Shown here: in pieces, positions 60,637 to 64,000 of the stretch
How the letters are laid out: each line of letters opens with the position of its first letter
How positions within the stretch are numbered: the stretch's first letter is position 1
NCBI GenBank assembly: GCA_016342355.1
Contig: JAEINP010000024.1
Location: 1-64,000, forward strand
Origin: Desulfatibacillum sp.
GTDB lineage: Bacteria; Desulfobacterota; Desulfobacteria; Desulfobacterales; Desulfatibacillaceae
Direction of reading: 5' to 3'
Length of the DNA stretch: 64,000 bases
Translations under genes and position numbers: made by a program
Notes under the pieces: generated by a model
What the model was told of the DNA's origin: nothing
Seen by the model: only the letters and a program-made list of their open reading frames with translations
Databases searched by the model: none

Positions 60637-62739
60637 TTATTGATCCAGGGCTTGGCGAAGGGCCAGGGCCAGATCCCTGATCACGATGGGCTTGTTCATG
60701 GTAATCGAGATGCCCGCATTGGCTATGAGGGCGCCGGTGGTTCTTTCGCTGAAGCCGGTGCATAAAACAATAGGCAGTTCGGGCCTGATTTCCTTGCATT
60801 TTTGGGATAGCTGAATACCCGTGAATCCGGGCATGGTGAGGTCCGTGACCAGCACATCATAGGCGTAGGGGGCTTTTTTAAACAAGGCCAGGGCCTCGGG
60901 GGCGCTGGTCACGCATGTGGCCTCATACCCAAGCCTCTCCAGCATGCTTTCAATCATGGTAACCATCATTTCCTCATCGTCCACCACAAGCACCCGCTCG
61001 GTTCCATGGGGAATCTTGTCCAAGGGAACTATTTCAATCTCAGGCGCCGGAGACAGCATGACCGGCAACAACACATGGAAGGCCGCTCCCTTGCCAAGTT
61101 CGGAATATACCTTGACCGCCCCGTTTACGCTGGAAACTATCCCATGCACAACTGAAAGACCCAGGCCCGTTCCTTCCTCCTTGGCCTTGGTGGTGAAATA
61201 GGGTTCAAAAATCCTTTCCACGGTTTCCTTGTCCATGCCTTTGCCTGTGTCGCTGACGGACAGACGCAGATGTGTGCCTTCCTTAAGGGACGGAAACAAG
61301 GCAAGATCCGGGGAACTCACCTCCATCTCCCGCAGGCTGATATCCAGGGTACCCCCGGCTTCCTGCATGGCATGGTAGGAATTGGTGCAAAGGTTCATGA
61401 TGATCTGGTGAATCTGGGTAGGATCGGCCAGTACTGGCCCGCATTTATCGTCGATCATCTGGGTGATGGTGATGGTGGACGGAAAAGAGGACCGCAACAG
61501 CTTGATGGATTCCTTGATAATGCTCTGGATGCGAACCGGCCCCAACTCATATTCCGCTCCCCGGCTGAACGTGAGGATCTGCTTCACCAGATCCCGGGCC
61601 CGGTAACTTGCCTTGAGAATGGCTTCCAAACTGTCATGGGGCCGCTGTTCGCTGATGGCCTCGTCCAACTCCATTTCCGCATACCCGATGATGGGCGCGA
61701 GAATGTTGTTGAAATCATGGGCTATGCCCCCGGCCAGGGTTCCCATGGCTTCCATTTTTTGGGATTGGCGCAGGCGCAACTCCAGGGCTTTGTTTCTCTC
61801 CCTGCCCCGTTTTCCACGCAGGTGGTTCCATAAGGCCTGGGCGAACAGGGACAACTGCCGCACGTCGGAATCATCATAGGGCTCCGCCTTGTTGGCCACT
61901 CCTACAATGGCAATCATGGCGCCCCGGTCAAATATGGGGACGCTCATATGCCTGCTAATGGGAATGTGGCCTTCGGGATACCCCTTGCGCATGGGATGAT
62001 TGGGATAATCGTTGTGAATCTGGGGAATCCCGGTCCTGATGCAGTCCGCCCATAAACCGGCATCCTTCAGGGTGCACATCCGGTTGATCGGAGTTTTACA
62101 CCTTTTGCGCACTTCCTCGGACCAGGTGAAAAGCTCCAGTTGAGCCTGATCCTCCCGGACAAAATGAAAGTACCCGCCCTCGCTCTCGGTCAGACGCACC
62201 GCGTCTTCCAGTACCTTTTGGATGATTTCCGTCTCTGTAAAATCATCCAGGTCGGATAGGGTAAGCAAGGATTCCAGACGGGCCTCATCCAGCATGAGTT
62301 TCCGCTCCGAAGCCCTTCTGCGGGATATATCTGTCAGATAACCCAAAAAACACTTGGCGCCACCGGGCGCCCTGTCCCGCACTGCGGAAAAAGAAGCCTC
62401 TAACAATACGCCGGATTTGCTTAAAAACTCCAATTCCACATCATAAACAAAACCCGAGGATTGCAATTCGGGAATGATCTGATCCCTGGCATAAGCAAGG
62501 GATTCCGGACTCAGGAAATCCAGTATGGAGCGCCCAAGGACCTCTTGTCGGAAAAAGCCCAGTTTAATCAGCCAATAATCATTCGCGCCAATGATGTACC
62601 CATGGCAATCCATGGCATGCATCATGACCGGCGTTTTATTATAAAGCGTTTCAAATACGGCATCCATATCCCGTGAATGGCCGACTATCTCCGGTATTCC
62701 AGGATGGGATGGGGCTATGTAGTCCCTGACCCGCTTCAT
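60637..62739 (-). CDS. Hybrid sensor histidine kinase (PAS-GAF-HisKA-HATPase-REC)
   Basis: The product is 700 aa. A PAS domain (about residues 25-140, [16 protein letters not shown]) is followed by a GAF-like domain (about 160-310), the HisKA motif with His341 in [19 protein letters not shown], the HATPase N box and G boxes ([22 protein letters not shown]), and a C-terminal receiver (LVVDDEEMM, with [10 protein letters not shown], Asp about 633). No transmembrane segment, so the sensor is cytoplasmic. No partner regulator gene is adjacent; phosphotransfer may end at another protein. Ligand unknown. Confidence 0.93.
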   Translation of the reverse strand: MKRVRDYIAPSHPGIPEIVGHSRDMDAVFETLYNKTPVMMHAMDCHGYIIGANDYWLIKLGFFRQEVLGRSILDFLSPESLAYARDQIIPELQSSGFVYDVELEFLSKSGVLLEASFSAVRDRAPGGAKCFLGYLTDISRRRASERKLMLDEARLESLLTLSDLDDFTETEIIQKVLEDAVRLTESEGGYFHFVREDQAQLELFTWSEEVRKRCKTPINRMCTLKDAGLWADCIRTGIPQIHNDYPNHPMRKGYPEGHIPISRHMSVPIFDRGAMIAIVGVANKAEPYDDSDVRQLSLFAQALWNHLRGKRGRERNKALELRLRQSQKMEAMGTLAGGIAHDFNNILAPIIGYAEMELDEAISEQRPHDSLEAILKASYRARDLVKQILTFSRGAEYELGPVRIQSIIKESIKLLRSSFPSTITITQMIDDKCGPVLADPTQIHQIIMNLCTNSYHAMQEAGGTLDISLREMEVSSPDLALFPSLKEGTHLRLSVSDTGKGMDKETVERIFEPYFTTKAKEEGTGLGLSVVHGIVSSVNGAVKVYSELGKGAAFHVLLPVMLSPAPEIEIVPLDKIPHGTERVLVVDDEEMMVTMIESMLERLGYEATCVTSAPEALALFKKAPYAYDVLVTDLTMPGFTGIQLSQKCKEIRPELPIVLCTGFSERTTGALIANAGISITMNKPIVIRDLALALRQALDQ

Positions 62740-63107
62740 TGTATCAAAGTCCTCGGTTTAATTATTTCTGCTTATTCGGCTGGTTAGCTCAAGGCCCCGG
62801 CCTTCCCCTTTCGGATGCAGGAAGGTTTTCACAACTACTGCACCCTTTACTTGTAATAAGAATTTCTTTTTTTTTCAAGGGAGTTATTCGAAAACGGATG
62901 TGAGGCCGGTCACACAGAAAATTACAAAACAGGCAGGAGGACTATTCCTTTTCCGTGACCGGTAATCGGAATATTCCAGTAAAAAATATAAACTATATAC
63001 CATAAGAATAAGAATTTATTGTGTAGGATATCATTTGATAAAAATAATGCAATAATCGGAATAAAAAAACCGGGAAACCGGCTTTCACCCGTTCCCCGGC
63101 CCATATT
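62740..63107. other. Intergenic interval between icd and the kinase gene
   Basis: No gene is seen in the 368 bases. It is A+T-rich, contains the icd terminator at its right end, and presumably the kinase promoter. Nothing else is recognised. Confidence 0.5.
63063..63099 (-). terminator. Intrinsic terminator after icd
   Basis: CCGGGAAA (63070-63077) pairs with TTCCCCGG (63092-63099), with one G-U pair, and is followed on the minus strand by seven T. It ends the isocitrate dehydrogenase transcript. Confidence 0.85.
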
Positions 63108-64000
63108 TTATGCCAGATTATCCGCAACAGCCTGAGCGAATTCCGAGCATTTCACCTGGGTGGCCCCGGGCATTTGCCGCGCCAGGTCATAGGTGACCCT
63201 TCCCTGGCCTATGGTTTTGGCCAGAGCCGTTTGCAGCGCATCCGCAGCCTTGTCCCAAGTAAGATAGGCCAGCAGCATGGCTCCTGAAAGAATCAGGGAG
63301 CCGGGGTTCACCTTGTCCAGGTTGGCGTACTTGGGCGCCGTGCCATGGGTAGCCTCGAACACCGCGCATCCATCGCCAATATTGGCCCCGGGCGCCATGC
63401 CCAACCCGCCCACCTGGGCCGCCAGGGCGTCGGAAATGTAGTCTCCGTTCAGGTTGGGGGTGGCGATGACGTCAAATTCCTCGGGCCGCAATAACACCTG
63501 CTGGAACAGCATGTCCGCAATGCGGTCCTTGATCACCACCTTGCCCTCTGGCCTTTTGCCGTCAAAATCATCCCACAGTTCCTTTTCGGTAATGGTCTGG
63601 TCCCCGAAACGCTCCTTGGCCACTTCATAACCCCAGGTGGCGAAAGCGCCTTCCGTGAACTTCATGATGTTGCCTTTGTGCATGAGGGTAACAGAAGCCC
63701 GGTCATTGGCTATGGCGTACTCTATAGCCATGGCCACCAGCCTTTTGGTGTTCTTGGGGCTTATGGGCTTGATGCCAATGCCCGCCTTTTCCGGAACCTT
63801 GGCCCCGAATTCCTTTTCCAAAAAGGCCGCCAGCTTGTCAGCTTCCTCTGAGCCCGACTGGAATTCAATGCCCGCATACAGATCCTCGGTGTTTTCCCTG
63901 AAAATGATCATGTCCACCTTTTCAGGCTCCTTGACCGGACTGGGCATGGGAGAAATATACCGGGTGGGGCGCACGCAGGCGTACAGGTCCAGCAACTGGC
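63108..64000 (-). CDS. icd: Isocitrate dehydrogenase, NADP type (partial)
   Basis: The visible 297 or so codons cover the middle and end of the enzyme; the 5' end lies beyond the window. Motifs are [63 protein letters not shown] and [20 protein letters not shown], the substrate- and NADP-binding blocks. It converts isocitrate to 2-oxoglutarate, in the TCA cycle or for 2-oxoglutarate supply. Ends with the terminator just downstream. Confidence 0.95.
   Translation of the reverse strand, partial: QLLDLYACVRPTRYISPMPSPVKEPEKVDMIIFRENTEDLYAGIEFQSGSEEADKLAAFLEKEFGAKVPEKAGIGIKPISPKNTKRLVAMAIEYAIANDRASVTLMHKGNIMKFTEGAFATWGYEVAKERFGDQTITEKELWDDFDGKRPEGKVVIKDRIADMLFQQVLLRPEEFDVIATPNLNGDYISDALAAQVGGLGMAPGANIGDGCAVFEATHGTAPKYANLDKVNPGSLILSGAMLLAYLTWDKAADALQTALAKTIGQGRVTYDLARQMPGATQVKCSEFAQAVADNLA

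Noticed and set aside
27218-63039. The 14-mer GGATATCATTTGAT shared by 27218-27231 and 63026-63039
   Set aside because: Several 14-base matches are expected by chance in 64 kb, and the flanks do not match.

Overview
The window reads as a chromosome segment of a strictly anaerobic, Gram-negative Desulfobacterota (deltaproteobacterial) sulfate reducer, most like Desulfatibacillum and relatives. That is inferred from gene content, not from a database match. Supporting features are a heterodisulfide-reductase/MvhD-type electron module, a double-cubane 2-hydroxyacyl-CoA-dehydratase-like reductase with its ATPase, an anaerobic sulfatase maturase, corrinoid/Fe-S proteins of the RdhA/QueG type, RfaE2 (LPS heptose), outer-membrane barrels and lipoproteins. 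No phage, insertion sequence or CRISPR array was found.

Layout. 1-2.6 kb: a dispersed repeat, a patatin-like lipase, and a TetR regulator with a small membrane protein behind an operator-overlapped promoter. 2.6-14.5 kb: a co-oriented minus-strand array led by a second TetR gene. It encodes exported alkaline-phosphatase-superfamily enzymes, a sulfatase and its maturase, a membrane-anchored metallo-beta-lactamase-fold enzyme, a DJ-1-like protein, a beta-propeller and two RdhA/QueG-like Fe-S proteins. 14.5-15.6 kb: non-coding repeats. 15.7-20.6 kb: an HdrD-like/MvhD/truncated HdrA/RelE-like/double-cubane reductase/ATPase operon, the most interesting unit. 20.7-27 kb: nucleotidyltransferase, phosphoglycerate mutase-like, PHP, DUF2156, EF-G and GerMN genes. 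27-30 kb: an ATPase-gene scar, then EAL-HDOD and CheD-HDOD proteins.

30.3-35.8 kb: a spermidine-synthase-like membrane protein, an HPr-domain fusion, and a minimal SufC-SufB Fe-S assembly pair. 35.9-41.8 kb: the dnaG-rpoD macromolecular synthesis region with a CAU tRNA, a Nif3-like protein, a zinc-ribbon protein and RNase P RNA. 42-44.2 kb: hisB, a lipoprotein and hisA. 44.4-51.3 kb: a cell-envelope/stress-type island (outer-membrane barrel, BON lipoprotein, two tiny membrane proteins, DUF3185, a chimeric OmpA locus, CsbD) ending in a sigma-54 activator. 51.3-52.5 kb: non-coding, hairpin-rich. 52.5-55.1 kb: smpB, PTS enzyme I and HPr. 55.5-60.6 kb: housekeeping genes (pyrK-like, pgeF-like, rfaE2, nitrilase-family, comF, isoprenylcysteine-methyltransferase-like). 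60.6-64 kb: a hybrid histidine kinase and a partial isocitrate dehydrogenase running off the right edge.

Working together. The 15.7-20.6 kb operon could feed electrons from a soluble Hdr/Mvh-type module to an ATP-driven very-low-potential reductase. The 2.6-14.5 kb array looks like a regulated module for taking apart sulfated or phosphorylated compounds outside the cytoplasm. PTS enzyme I, HPr and the HPr fusion occur without any sugar permease here, which suggests regulatory phosphotransfer. Starts were moved from the longest open frame where a ribosome-binding site clearly decided them. All functional calls rest on motif recognition only.
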